Shown here: positions 7,938 through 16,787 of the stretch, in pieces
How positions within the stretch are numbered: position 1 is the first letter of the stretch
How the letters are laid out: every line of letters begins with the position of its first letter
Assembly: GCA_964606575.1 (NCBI GenBank)
Contig: CAZSHA010000003.1
Location: 11,320 to 75,319, forward strand
Length of the DNA stretch: 64,000 nt
DNA from: RGIG4576 sp964606575
Lineage (GTDB): Bacteria; Bacteroidota; Bacteroidia; Bacteroidales; Muribaculaceae
Reading direction: 5' to 3'
Notes under the pieces: generated by a model
Databases searched by the model: none
The model's input: only the letters and a program-made list of their open reading frames with translations
Told to the model about the DNA's origin: nothing
Made by a program: the position numbers and the translations under genes

Positions 7938-9122
7938 ATGGAAAAACTCATGAAAAAATTTGCTATGCTACTTCTATTGACCATAGTAGCCAGCACTGTA
8001 TTAACCTCGTGCAGTAAAGAAGATGATGAACCTGACAGTTCCAGCATTTATTCTAATCATGAACTTTTAGGATATTGGGAAGTTGAAGGACAGTCTAGAC
8101 GGTCATTACGTTTTTATGCCGATGGCACCGGATTAGAAGATGAACGAAAGTTTCCTACGGAGTTCACTTGGAAAGCCAGCACTGAAAACAAAATGCTTTT
8201 TATTACCAAACAGGGCGGTTCTACTCTGACTTTATATTATGAAATAATGGAAGGCATGCTTGTCGTATATGAGAACGGCCTCGAACTCTACGGCTCATAC
8301 GCTGAACAGGAAAAATTCACAGGCTCTACCACCGGAGCTGCAGGCAATAATATCACCTATCGCTTAGATTTGAATAGCGGTACTATCACATTCAGCGGCA
8401 CTGGCGACATGTATAATTATAAAAACCTCAAAGACCGCCCTTGGCATAACTCGGGAATAAAGAAAGCTGTTATCGAAAAAGGCATTACCAGCCTAGGTGA
8501 GAGTGCGTTCTACGGATTCCGTTCACTAATCGACATCGAGCTTCCTGAGGGTATAATCGTAATAAACAAATTTAGTTTATTTGGTGTGAACTTCGGTCAC
8601 CTTACTATCCCAAACAGCGTGAAAACAATTAAAGAAAATGCATTTAATAGATATGCTTGGATGGATGATTACGACTACCGATTAACTAGTTATTATAATC
8701 AAGTAAGTTTTGGTAAAGACTCAAAACTTGAAGTAATTGAAGACGAAGCTGGAGTTCCTATGGTTGGCTACTTAGTATGTCTTCCAAACTCGCTAAAAAA
8801 GATTGGTAGTTATGCTATAAATGCTCATGACCTATCATATATCGAATTAGGCCCGAACATAACATATATAGGCGCTCAAGCATTCCTTACTGACGAGAGG
8901 AATTGGGGTGATTTCTATATAGATTGCATCACGCCACCTACAACCAAGTATTCTTCTGGATATATAATCGGAGTTCTAGAAAATCTTAACAACTATCCTA
9001 TGGCTTTTATGCCTGTGACAATTGACAGTTATTGGACATTACATGTGCCTGAAGGAAGCAAATCAGCTTATGCGAAAGTCGATGCTTGGAGAAATTTCTA
9101 TGAAATCGAAATAGAATCTTAA
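7938..9122 (+). CDS. BspA-like leucine-rich-repeat surface lipoprotein
   Basis: 394 residues. The signal peptide ends at lipobox LTSC (Cys 25), followed by an acidic SKEDDEPDSS spacer that favours surface export in Bacteroidetes. Residues 43-125 look like a small lipocalin-type or related beta domain (LLGYWEVEGQSRRSLRFYADG). From about 140 to the end come BspA-type (LRR_5) repeats with motifs such as LGESAFYGFRSLIDIELPEG and IGAQAFLTDE. Such proteins often mediate adhesion, but no ligand can be inferred. First gene of a three-gene operon (11-nt gap to the next). An in-frame ATG at 7950 is an alternative start. Confidence 0.8.
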   Translation: MEKLMKKFAMLLLLTIVASTVLTSCSKEDDEPDSSSIYSNHELLGYWEVEGQSRRSLRFYADGTGLEDERKFPTEFTWKASTENKMLFITKQGGSTLTLYYEIMEGMLVVYENGLELYGSYAEQEKFTGSTTGAAGNNITYRLDLNSGTITFSGTGDMYNYKNLKDRPWHNSGIKKAVIEKGITSLGESAFYGFRSLIDIELPEGIIVINKFSLFGVNFGHLTIPNSVKTIKENAFNRYAWMDDYDYRLTSYYNQVSFGKDSKLEVIEDEAGVPMVGYLVCLPNSLKKIGSYAINAHDLSYIELGPNITYIGAQAFLTDERNWGDFYIDCITPPTTKYSSGYIIGVLENLNNYPMAFMPVTIDSYWTLHVPEGSKSAYAKVDAWRNFYEIEIES

Positions 9123-9133
9123 ATTAATAATCT

Positions 9134-10030
9134 ATGAAACTGAAACTAACAATTATGCTTGCCGGCTGGATGCTACTAGCATCGGCATTCAATAGTTGCC
9201 GGCAAGAAGAGGAGAAGCCGTTGGTTGACGTGCCGGCTCTTATAGCGGAGCGTGACTCTATAAGAAGCATCAACGACCAACAACAGCAACAACTAGACGA
9301 ACTTAACTTGTTTGTCACAACCATCTCAAGCAGCCTCGACAGCATTGCCACTCAAGAGTCGTTGCTATTCGTAAGTTCCGACCCAGAGCGCACTCTCACA
9401 AAAAAGGACATTAGAGAACGCATCGAGGCTCTAGAACAGCTGATAGGCAGACAACGCCAACGCATCACTGCTCTTGAGGACTCAATACGGCTGAGGGGCA
9501 TGGGCGACAGTTTGAAACTAGACAAGTTCCAAAGCATAATATCTTTTTTGAAAGTACAGCTCGGCGAAAAAGACAAGGAAATTGCTAAACTTAGAGAAGA
9601 CGTTAGCCGCAAGAACAAACGAATCACCAAGTTGCAATCGAGTGTAGAAGAGCTAAGCAGCAACATCGCTACACTAGAACAAAAGACAGCCGTACTTGAC
9701 AAGGCTTTGACAACACAAGACGAAATGATAAATAAATGCTACCTGAAAATAGGGACTAAAAAAGAGTTGGAACAAGCAGGTATCATCTCTAAAGGCAATA
9801 TTTTCAAAAAAGCAAAACTCAACTACACGAATTTTGCCAATGCCAATTTCAACGAGGTTGACATACGCAACCTTAAAGAAATCACCATAAACTCTAAGAA
9901 TCCCAAAATACTCACACCAGTAACTGCTGGCACTTATGAGCTTGCAGGCAATGGCTACAATACTATTCTAAGGATTCTCAACCCGACAAAGTTTTGGGAG
10001 GTTTCTAATTATCTTGTAATACAAATATAA
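9134..10030 (+). CDS. Coiled-coil lipoprotein of unknown function
   Basis: 298 residues. A signal peptide with lipobox NSC (Cys 22) is followed by RQEEEKP and by a long heptad-rich region (about residues 40-190) full of Glu, Lys, Gln, Leu and Ile, predicted as extended coiled coil. The last 100 residues are compact, including FANANFNEVDIRNLKEITINS, with no family I recognise. Middle gene of the operon with the BspA-like lipoprotein before and the LysM protein after, so an envelope-spanning or structural role is plausible (inference). Confidence 0.75.
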   Translation: MKLKLTIMLAGWMLLASAFNSCRQEEEKPLVDVPALIAERDSIRSINDQQQQQLDELNLFVTTISSSLDSIATQESLLFVSSDPERTLTKKDIRERIEALEQLIGRQRQRITALEDSIRLRGMGDSLKLDKFQSIISFLKVQLGEKDKEIAKLREDVSRKNKRITKLQSSVEELSSNIATLEQKTAVLDKALTTQDEMINKCYLKIGTKKELEQAGIISKGNIFKKAKLNYTNFANANFNEVDIRNLKEITINSKNPKILTPVTAGTYELAGNGYNTILRILNPTKFWEVSNYLVIQI

Positions 10031-10054
10031 TGACATTAATATTAATCATTTTTT

Positions 10055-10828
10055 ATGAAACGTTTAATTTCACTAATGTGCGCTATCGCACTTTTTGCCA
10101 TAATGGCGACAGCAACAGAGAGAACCCACATTGTTAAGAAAGGCGAAACTGCCGAGAGTATCGCTAAAACTTTCGGTATCTCAACCGAAAGCCTGCTAGA
10201 AGCAAATCCTGACTTGAAGCAATACATCTATGCAGGCATGACACTGAAGATTCCTGCAGCAAGCACTCAAACGAAGCCAGGTAACGCCAACGAATCTACA
10301 CAAACCACAAGTGCCACAACCAAACCAACAACTATAGTAGAAGCTGCACAAATGCAAGAATCAGAGAAGACAACAACTAATAGAGACGAAAGATTTGGTG
10401 TTACTTATGTTGCAGACTTAGATGCTTTTGAATACGGTATGTGGGGAATCATGTATGATGGTATTACTCCAATGGGTTGGGACGGAGGCATACGCTGCGT
10501 AACAGACCTAGGAATAGATGGCACAAAATTCAAAGATGCAAGCTTTCTCGTTAAAGCTGGTCCCAACTATTGTCCAAGTTATACCGACTCTTATTCGTTC
10601 TTTATTCCTATAATGTTTAACTTCACAGCCTATAATGAGTATACGTTAAATGAAAAAGATGAATATGAAAGCAAACCCAAATTTGGTTATGGACTTTCAT
10701 TAGAGCCTACGGTTGCGGTTAATCTAGGAGGGGCACATCTTAGCGCCGGCTTGGATATCAACTGGCAAAACTATACTAAAAAAATAAATATAGAAATCGC
10801 ACTCGGATTAACATTCAACCTTCAATAA
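10055..10828 (+). CDS. Exported LysM-domain protein
   Basis: 257 residues. Signal peptide (MKRLISLMCAIALFAIMATA), then a LysM domain at about residues 25-68 (HIVKKGETAESIAKTFGIS to AGMTLKIP) that binds peptidoglycan, then a Thr/Gln-rich linker to about 110. The last 145 residues are rich in aromatic beta-strand patterns and resemble a small outer-membrane-type beta structure. Likely anchors a periplasmic or outer membrane structure to the cell wall. Last gene of the operon, followed directly by a strong terminator. Confidence 0.8.
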   Translation: MKRLISLMCAIALFAIMATATERTHIVKKGETAESIAKTFGISTESLLEANPDLKQYIYAGMTLKIPAASTQTKPGNANESTQTTSATTKPTTIVEAAQMQESEKTTTNRDERFGVTYVADLDAFEYGMWGIMYDGITPMGWDGGIRCVTDLGIDGTKFKDASFLVKAGPNYCPSYTDSYSFFIPIMFNFTAYNEYTLNEKDEYESKPKFGYGLSLEPTVAVNLGGAHLSAGLDINWQNYTKKINIEIALGLTFNLQ

Positions 10829-10838
10829 TCTCTTATTT

Positions 10839-10877
10839 AAGCGGTGTTTTGCCCAAATGAGCAAAACACCGCTTTTT
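10839..10877 (+). terminator. Strong intrinsic terminator
   Basis: A perfect 14-bp stem, AAGCGGTGTTTTGC (10839-10852) with GCAAAACACCGCTT (10861-10874), an 8-nt loop, and T through 10877. It ends the LysM operon. Confidence 0.93.
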
Positions 10878-10994
10878 GTGTCATGATACCATAAAAGAAT
10901 CTTAACATTTGTTGTAGCTTTCAACAAGCATTTTAGCTTTTAATGTGTTAAAACAGCATACTTTGGGTTATAAGCCCTTATTTTATCTATTTCA

Positions 10995-11026
10995 TTTTAA
11001 AACTTCGTATAAAGAAAATATCTTTG
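10995..11026 (+). promoter_or_regulatory. Promoter of the LytS/LytTR pair
   Basis: TATCTTTG (11019-11026) is a consensus -7 box; TTTT (10995-10998) is a near -33 box with a 20-bp spacer. The kinase ATG is at 11097. Confidence 0.6.
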
Positions 11027-11096
11027 CAAATAAGAAATAAGGCTTTTTATAGATTCTTGTCCTAAATTACAACTACTCCTATAGAAGCTATCAGAT

Positions 11097-12224
11097 ATGA
11101 GTAACAGTTTAAACATTTCGCACATGGGAAGCAATGAGTCAAAAAAGATTCGTTGGACAAAGAGAATATCGCATTTGCTGATATTGCTAGTCATTTTCTT
11201 AGGTCCAGAACTGGCGTTCTCTTTAGGTCATCACATGCCAAAGATTTTATATATCGGTCCGGCATGCTATATAGCCGTATTCTACATAAATTACTACTAC
11301 TTAATCAACAAATTCCTTTTCAACAGCAAGAAACGATGGATATATATAGCTATCAACCTACTCATACTGCTGTGCGTTATAGGCATCTTTTACTATATAC
11401 ACTCTCTATCTAGACCAGAGATGGGACATCATCTACCTCCAAAATTCGGCTTATTGCCCCCTCCGCCGCCATTAAGTCCAGAGCAAATGATTCATCATCA
11501 TTTTATAGGCGCTATCAAAACGCTTCCTCGCATAGGGGTACTCGTATTGATGGCAATCGCTTTAGGTATAGTGCTTAGGCTTGGAGAAAAATGGATTAAA
11601 TGGGACAGAATGGAGAGGCAGATGAAAGCCGAGCTGCAAGAAAACGAATTGAAGAACTTGAAAAATCAGCTCAACCCGCACTTCCTTTTCAACACTCTCA
11701 ACAACATATACGCGCTTATCCCTATAAGCCAAGAAAAAGCACAAGCCACGGTGCATGAGCTAAGCCAGTTACTACGTTACATGCTGTATGACAACAACGA
11801 GCGTGAAGTTCCTTTAGAGAAGGATTTACTATTCGTTAAAAACTATATATCTTTAATGCGGTTAAGGCTTAACCAACTTGTCACGCTCACCGAGGACATC
11901 AACGAGAAGGAAGGAAAGGGCAAGACAATAGCTCCCCTACTCTTCATTTCTCTTATCGAAAATGCCTTTAAACATGGTGTGAGCGGTGACAAGACTTCGT
12001 TCATCAACATCAGCATAAAGACCGATGAAGAAACGGTTATATGCCATGTGGAGAATAGCCACTTTCCTAAAAAGGAAAACGACAAAAGCTGCAGCGGTAT
12101 AGGCATCTCTAATATGATAAAACAATTAGATATTTTATATGCCGGCAGATATACCTTCACAACCGACATTAAAGACAATAAATATATTGCCGAACTAATG
12201 ATAAAACTGACACCACAAAAATAA
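11097..12224 (+). CDS. LytS-family sensor histidine kinase
   Basis: 375 residues. About four membrane segments (residues 25-45, 50-72, 80-101, 140-160) with a Pro/His-rich loop between the last two (HHLPPKFGLLPPPPPLSPEQ). The His_kinase box LNPHFLFNTLNN places the phosphorylated histidine at 195; the ATP-binding N box ENAFKHG is at 288-294 and the G box SGIGISN near 333-339. This class signals to LytTR regulators, and one follows 6 nt downstream. The short membrane sensor has no recognisable ligand domain; the His-rich loop might bind metal (speculative). Confidence 0.93.
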   Translation: MSNSLNISHMGSNESKKIRWTKRISHLLILLVIFLGPELAFSLGHHMPKILYIGPACYIAVFYINYYYLINKFLFNSKKRWIYIAINLLILLCVIGIFYYIHSLSRPEMGHHLPPKFGLLPPPPPLSPEQMIHHHFIGAIKTLPRIGVLVLMAIALGIVLRLGEKWIKWDRMERQMKAELQENELKNLKNQLNPHFLFNTLNNIYALIPISQEKAQATVHELSQLLRYMLYDNNEREVPLEKDLLFVKNYISLMRLRLNQLVTLTEDINEKEGKGKTIAPLLFISLIENAFKHGVSGDKTSFINISIKTDEETVICHVENSHFPKKENDKSCSGIGISNMIKQLDILYAGRYTFTTDIKDNKYIAELMIKLTPQK

Positions 12225-12230
12225 ATCGAT

Positions 12231-12965
12231 ATGAGAAATTTAAGATGTTGCATAATTGACGATGAGCCGTTAGCTCAAGAGCTAATTAAATCTTATGTGG
12301 CAAAGACTCCTTTTTTGGAGCTAGTCAACACGTTTCCATCGGCTTCAATGGCAGTGAAAACAATTATTGAAGATAATATTGATGTCGTTTTCCTTGACAT
12401 ACAAATGTCGGAACTTAACGGCATAGAATTTGCAAAAGTAATACCGTCCACTTGCAAAATCATCTTCATCACGGCATTCGAGCAGTACGCATTAGAGGGA
12501 TTTAAGGCTAACGCTATCGACTACCTGTTGAAGCCAGTAAACTACAACGAGTTTTTAGCCGCAGTCAACAAGGCATTAAGTTGGTTCAAAATGGCAGATT
12601 GCTCCAAGAGCGACAATGAAAGCAACGAGTATATCATAATAAAAAGCGAATATAAATTATATCAAATAGCAATATCTAATATTTTATATATTGAGGGGCT
12701 GAAAGATTATGTGAAAATATATCTTGAAGACAGCAACAGCAGAATATTGTCACTCATGAGCCTGAAAACACTTGAAGCAAGCCTGCCTCAAGACCGCTTT
12801 TTGCGTGTTCACCGTTCGTTTATCGTACAAACCTCGAAAATCAAAGTCATTGAACGCAACCGCATCGTATTCGGCAAACAATATATTCCTGTTTCCGACA
12901 CCTACAGAGATGCATTCAGCGATTACATCAATCGCAGGACATTGACTCCGGTAAAAGACATCTAA
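12231..12965 (+). CDS. LytTR-family response regulator
   Basis: 244 residues. Receiver domain with acidic pocket IIDDEP, phospho-acceptor Asp 56 (VVFLDIQMSE) and conserved lysine in DYLLKPVNY. A LytTR DNA-binding domain fills about residues 130-235 (YIEGLKDYVKIYLED, LPQDRFLRVHRSFIV). It binds DNA by beta strands and is activated by the LytS-type kinase encoded just upstream. Target genes cannot be read from the window. Confidence 0.95.
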   Translation: MRNLRCCIIDDEPLAQELIKSYVAKTPFLELVNTFPSASMAVKTIIEDNIDVVFLDIQMSELNGIEFAKVIPSTCKIIFITAFEQYALEGFKANAIDYLLKPVNYNEFLAAVNKALSWFKMADCSKSDNESNEYIIIKSEYKLYQIAISNILYIEGLKDYVKIYLEDSNSRILSLMSLKTLEASLPQDRFLRVHRSFIVQTSKIKVIERNRIVFGKQYIPVSDTYRDAFSDYINRRTLTPVKDI

Positions 12966-13024
12966 AATAGATACTTCTTTTATACACTATATCTCTTATA
13001 CATATTAATTTTATGGTTAATAAT

Positions 13025-13058
13025 GTGCCAAGGTTCGTGAGAATATTGGCATTTTTTT
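13025..13058 (+). terminator. Terminator after the LytTR regulator
   Basis: TGCCAA (13026-13031) pairs with TTGGCA (13046-13051), a G-T pair extends it, and seven T follow to 13058. Confidence 0.75.
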
Positions 13059-13090
13059 ACATCATATCCAAGAATTAAAACCACATCTTA

Positions 13091-13121
13091 ATTGGCATAT
13101 CTCAATTAGTTTGTATCTTTG
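13091..13121 (+). promoter_or_regulatory. ruvX promoter, probably giving a leaderless transcript
   Basis: TATCTTTG (13114-13121) with ATTG (13091-13094) and a 19-bp spacer. The ATG is at 13129, only 7 nt after the box, so the transcript has almost no 5' leader. Confidence 0.7.
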
Positions 13122-13128
13122 CAGTAAT

Positions 13129-13545
13129 ATGGGAAGAATTTTAGGCATAGATTATGGAAAGAAAAGGTGCGGTATCGCAGTAACCGATCCCCTGAAACTG
13201 ATTGCAAACGGACTTACAACCGTTCCATCGCACACGTTGATTGATTTTCTGCAAAAGTATACGGCAAGTGAGAACGTTGAACGGATAGTTGTAGGATTAC
13301 CTAAACAGCTGAACGGCGAGCCAAGCGAAAGCATGAAATACATAACGCCATTCCTAAACAGATTGAAGAAAGTATTGCCCGACATTCCCGTAACGATGTA
13401 CGATGAGCGCTTCACCTCGGCAATAGCCCACAAGGCTATGATTGATGGAGGCATGAAAAAAATCGCACGTCAGAACAAAGAGATTGTTGATACAATTGCG
13501 GCATCAATCATCTTAAATGATTATTTACAAAGCAACAAATTTTAA
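13129..13545 (+). CDS. ruvX: YqgF/RuvX-family putative pre-16S rRNA nuclease / Holliday junction resolvase
   Basis: 138 residues, RNase H-like fold. Conserved acidic motifs are present: RILGIDYGKKRCGIAVTDP at the N-terminus, IVVGLPKQLNGEPS, YDERFTS and the C-terminal VDTIAASIILNDYL. The family processes the 5' end of 16S rRNA and was earlier described as a Holliday junction resolvase. The ATG at 13129 gives the family-standard N-terminus; upstream codons overlap the promoter. The def start codon follows 6 nt after the stop. Confidence 0.93.
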   Translation: MGRILGIDYGKKRCGIAVTDPLKLIANGLTTVPSHTLIDFLQKYTASENVERIVVGLPKQLNGEPSESMKYITPFLNRLKKVLPDIPVTMYDERFTSAIAHKAMIDGGMKKIARQNKEIVDTIAASIILNDYLQSNKF

Positions 13546-13550
13546 ACAAA

Positions 13551-14114
13551 ATGATATTACCAATCTATCTATACGGACATCCAGTCCTACGGAAACAATC
13601 AACCGATATCACTCCCGACTACCCTAAGTTGAGCGAGCTAATCGAAAATATGAAAACAACCATGTATGAGAGCGACGGCATAGGCATCGCCGCTCCGCAA
13701 GTAGGTTTGAACATCCGACTTGTTTACATAGATGTTGATGTGTTGAAAGATACATATCCAGAATTAGCCGGCAGAAGTTTCATACTTATAAATCCACGTA
13801 TCGAGGTGCTTGAAGACGGAAAGAAGACCAATCGTGAAGAAGGCTGCTTGAGTCTACCGGGCATACACGAATCAGTCCCACGCATCGAGAAGATTAAAGT
13901 CAACTGGCTTGATGAGAACTTTGAAGCACACGAGGAAATCATAGAAGGCTATCTAGCACGGGTATTCCAACACGAATGCGACCATCTTGAGGGCAAAGTG
14001 TTCATAGATCATATTTCATCAATACGCAAGCAATTAATACGCAACAAGTTGCGTAACATCGTTGACGGTAAAGTGAGATGCGGCTACCGCACACGCAGTT
14101 TCAACAAGAAATAA
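13551..14114 (+). CDS. def: Peptide deformylase
   Basis: 187 residues. Removes the formyl group from nascent protein N-termini. All three motifs are intact: GIGIAAPQVG (43-52), EEGCLSLPG with metal ligand Cys 99, and HECDHLEG with ligands His 141 and His 145 and the catalytic Glu 142. It sits between ruvX and ettA in a translation-related cluster and begins 6 nt after ruvX. Confidence 0.97.
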   Translation: MILPIYLYGHPVLRKQSTDITPDYPKLSELIENMKTTMYESDGIGIAAPQVGLNIRLVYIDVDVLKDTYPELAGRSFILINPRIEVLEDGKKTNREEGCLSLPGIHESVPRIEKIKVNWLDENFEAHEEIIEGYLARVFQHECDHLEGKVFIDHISSIRKQLIRNKLRNIVDGKVRCGYRTRSFNKK

Positions 14115-14156
14115 TAATAACGTTATCAACCTATACTCTAAACAAATAAAAGCATT

Positions 14157-15842
14157 ATGGCTGACGACAAAAAGGTTATATTCTCAATGGTGGGAGTAAG
14201 CAAGATATTCCCTCCACAAAAACAAGTTTTAAAAAATATCTACCTATCATTCTTCTATGGAGCTAAAATAGGTATCATCGGCTTAAACGGTTCTGGTAAA
14301 TCTACTCTTTTGAAGATTATAGCTGGTATAGACAATCAATATCAAGGAGAAGTAGTTTTCTCACCCGGATATTCTGTAGGCTATTTTGAGCAAGAGCCAA
14401 AACTTGACCCTGAAAAAACCGTGAAAGAAATAGTGCAAGAAGGTATGCAACCTACGCTTGACCTACTTGCCGAGTTTGATAAAGTGAACGAAAGTTTCGG
14501 CGACCCAGACGTTCTTGAAGACCCTGAGAAAATGGATAAGCTCATTGCCCGTCAAGCCGAACTACAAGACAAGCTAGATGCAATAGATGCATGGAATCTT
14601 GACAACAAATTGGAACGGGCTATGGATGCGTTAAGATGCCCACCGGAAGACCAGCTTGTAGGCACTCTTTCTGGAGGAGAACGTCGCCGTGTAGCTCTTT
14701 GCCGATTATTACTGCAACAACCTGACATCCTTCTACTAGATGAGCCTACCAACCACCTTGACGCAGAATCTATCGACTGGTTGGAACAGCATTTGCAACA
14801 ATATCCTGGAACCGTCATAGCAGTAACACACGACCGTTACTTCCTTGACCACGTCGCAGGCTGGATTCTTGAGTTAGACCGTGGCGAGGGTATTCCTTGG
14901 AAAGGTAACTATTCTTCATGGCTAGACCAGAAGACAAAGAGAATGGCACAAGAGGAAAAGCAAGCAAGCAAACGCCGCAAGACTCTAGAACGGGAACTTG
15001 AATGGGTGCGTATGGCTCCTAAAGCACGACAAGCCAAAGGCAAAGCACGACTTTCATCTTATGACAGACTTCTTAACGAAGACCAAAAGGAACGTGAAGA
15101 AAAACTTGAAATATTCATCCCTAACGGTCCTCGCCTAGGAAACAAAGTGATTGAAGCCCAACACGTAGCTAAAGCGTTTGGAGATAAGGTGTTATTTGAC
15201 GACCTTAATTTCATGTTGCCACCAAATGGTATTGTAGGCATAATAGGACCTAACGGAGCAGGAAAGACCACCATGTTCCGCCTTATCATGGGATTGGAAA
15301 AAGCCGACAAAGGCACTTTTGACATAGGGGAAACAGTGAAAGTGGCATACGTGGATCAAACTCACAAAGATTTACATCCCGAAAGCACAGTTTATCAAGT
15401 TCTTTCACAAGGAAATGAAACTTTCCGTATGGGAGGACGTGAAATGAACGCAAGAGCCTATCTCTCTAAATTCAACTTCACAGGAGCCGACCAAGAGAAA
15501 AAAATCGGAATGCTATCGGGTGGTGAACGCAACCGCTTACACTTAGCAATGGCACTGAAAGAAGAAGGCAACGTGCTACTACTAGATGAGCCAACCAATG
15601 ATATTGACGTAAATACATTGAGAGCATTGGAAGAAGGTTTGGAGAACTTTGCTGGATGTGCCGTAATCATCTCGCACGACCGCTGGTTCTTAGACCGCAT
15701 CTGCACACACATTCTTGCATTTGAAGGTGATAGCAAGGTATTCTATTACGAAGGTTCTTATTCCGACTATGAAGAAAACAAAAAGGCTCGATTAGGCGAT
15801 ACAGAACCTCACCGCATAAGATACAAGAAACTAATTGAATAA
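14157..15842 (+). CDS. ettA: ABC-F translation factor, energy-dependent translational throttle
   Basis: 561 residues with two ABC ATPase domains and no membrane segments. First Walker A GLNGSGKSTLLK with signature LSGGERRRVALCR and Walker B LLLDEPTNHLD; second Walker A GPNGAGKTTMFR, signature LSGGERNRLHLA and LLLDEPTNDID. The linker between them is basic (KTKRMAQEEKQASKRRKTLERE), as in the P-site tRNA interaction motif of EttA. Length and N-terminus fit EttA, which binds the ribosomal E site and couples translation to ATP levels. It follows def by 42 nt. Confidence 0.95.
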   Translation: MADDKKVIFSMVGVSKIFPPQKQVLKNIYLSFFYGAKIGIIGLNGSGKSTLLKIIAGIDNQYQGEVVFSPGYSVGYFEQEPKLDPEKTVKEIVQEGMQPTLDLLAEFDKVNESFGDPDVLEDPEKMDKLIARQAELQDKLDAIDAWNLDNKLERAMDALRCPPEDQLVGTLSGGERRRVALCRLLLQQPDILLLDEPTNHLDAESIDWLEQHLQQYPGTVIAVTHDRYFLDHVAGWILELDRGEGIPWKGNYSSWLDQKTKRMAQEEKQASKRRKTLERELEWVRMAPKARQAKGKARLSSYDRLLNEDQKEREEKLEIFIPNGPRLGNKVIEAQHVAKAFGDKVLFDDLNFMLPPNGIVGIIGPNGAGKTTMFRLIMGLEKADKGTFDIGETVKVAYVDQTHKDLHPESTVYQVLSQGNETFRMGGREMNARAYLSKFNFTGADQEKKIGMLSGGERNRLHLAMALKEEGNVLLLDEPTNDIDVNTLRALEEGLENFAGCAVIISHDRWFLDRICTHILAFEGDSKVFYYEGSYSDYEENKKARLGDTEPHRIRYKKLIE

Positions 15843-15864
15843 TACGCTCAAAACGAATCTATAA

Positions 15865-15893
15865 ATAAAGGCTGTCACCACGACAGCCTTTAT
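15865..15893. terminator. Bidirectional hairpin terminator after ettA
   Basis: ATAAAGGCTGTC (15865-15876) and GACAGCCTTTAT (15882-15893) form a perfect 12-bp stem with a 5-nt loop. AT-rich flanks on both sides give only a weak U tract. Confidence 0.75.
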
Positions 15894-16008
15894 CATTACT
15901 TAAATCCTAAAACTAATCCTTATAAAAACACAGTGCAAATATAGTAATTCATCCATAAAACACGTGTCTGATTCAAACGGTTCACATCTTAACTTTTTTT
16001 TGCACTGT

Positions 16009-16047
16009 ATTACAAATAGAATTTGTAATTTTACAATCGTATTACAA
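16009..16047. promoter_or_regulatory. TTACAA operator upstream of the OmpR-type regulator
   Basis: A perfect palindrome, ATTACAAAT-AGA-ATTTGTAAT (16009-16029), is followed by two more TTACAA copies at 16031 and 16042. The last two are 11 bp apart, one helical turn, as expected for tandem binding of an OmpR-type dimer. It ends 16 bp before the regulator's start codon, so autoregulation is a fair guess. Confidence 0.6.
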
Positions 16048-16063
16048 TATAGTGACATGAGAT

Positions 16064-16786
16064 ATGGGAACTAGAATTCTTATTGTTGATGACGAACACG
16101 AAATTTGCGAGATTTTAAAATACAATCTCCAAATAGAGGGCTACGAAGTTGACGTAGCTTATAGCGCAACCGAAGCCCTTAGCTATAATCTTGCATCTTA
16201 TTCATTAATTATCTTGGATATAATGATGAATAACATTAACGGATTTGAATTAGCAAAACGTTTGAAAAACGACCCTAGCACCGAGTTTATACCTATCATA
16301 TTCTGCTCAGCTCTAAGTGGAGAAGACGAGCATATAATGGGGCTTAACATCGGAGCTGACGATTATATTACCAAACCATTTCGTACTCGTGAGGTTATAG
16401 CCAGAGTGAGAAGCGTGCTTAGACGTTCTAATGTTACAAAAATATTAACAAGCCAACGCCAAGCCGCATCACACAACAATTTCGCACCCGATTTGAGTTA
16501 CCGTACGTTACGCATTGACCAAAACACAAAACAATGCTACATAAACGGAACGCCTATCAATCTCACAAAGACTGAATATGAATTGCTGGTGTTCTTCTTG
16601 ACACATAAAAACAGCATTTACACAAGAAAAGAGTTGCTTCTTAAAATATGGGACAACTCTACCAATGTTTCCAACCGTACAATTGACACCAACATAACCC
16701 GACTTCGCAAGAAGCTAGGAGATTATGGAAGTTGCATAACTACACGTCTTGGCTATGGATATGGATTTCAAGAAGTTATTATATGA
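16064..16786 (+). CDS. OmpR/PhoB-family response regulator
   Basis: 240 residues. Receiver domain with ILIVDDEHE, phospho-acceptor Asp 52 (LIILDIMMNN) and conserved lysine (YITKPFRTRE). The C-terminal winged helix (about 145-240) contains LTKTEYELLVFFLTHKNSIYTRKELL and the RTIDTNITRLRKKLG recognition segment. The partner kinase starts one nt after its stop codon. Confidence 0.95.
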   Translation: MGTRILIVDDEHEICEILKYNLQIEGYEVDVAYSATEALSYNLASYSLIILDIMMNNINGFELAKRLKNDPSTEFIPIIFCSALSGEDEHIMGLNIGADDYITKPFRTREVIARVRSVLRRSNVTKILTSQRQAASHNNFAPDLSYRTLRIDQNTKQCYINGTPINLTKTEYELLVFFLTHKNSIYTRKELLLKIWDNSTNVSNRTIDTNITRLRKKLGDYGSCITTRLGYGYGFQEVII

Positions 16787-16787
16787 G

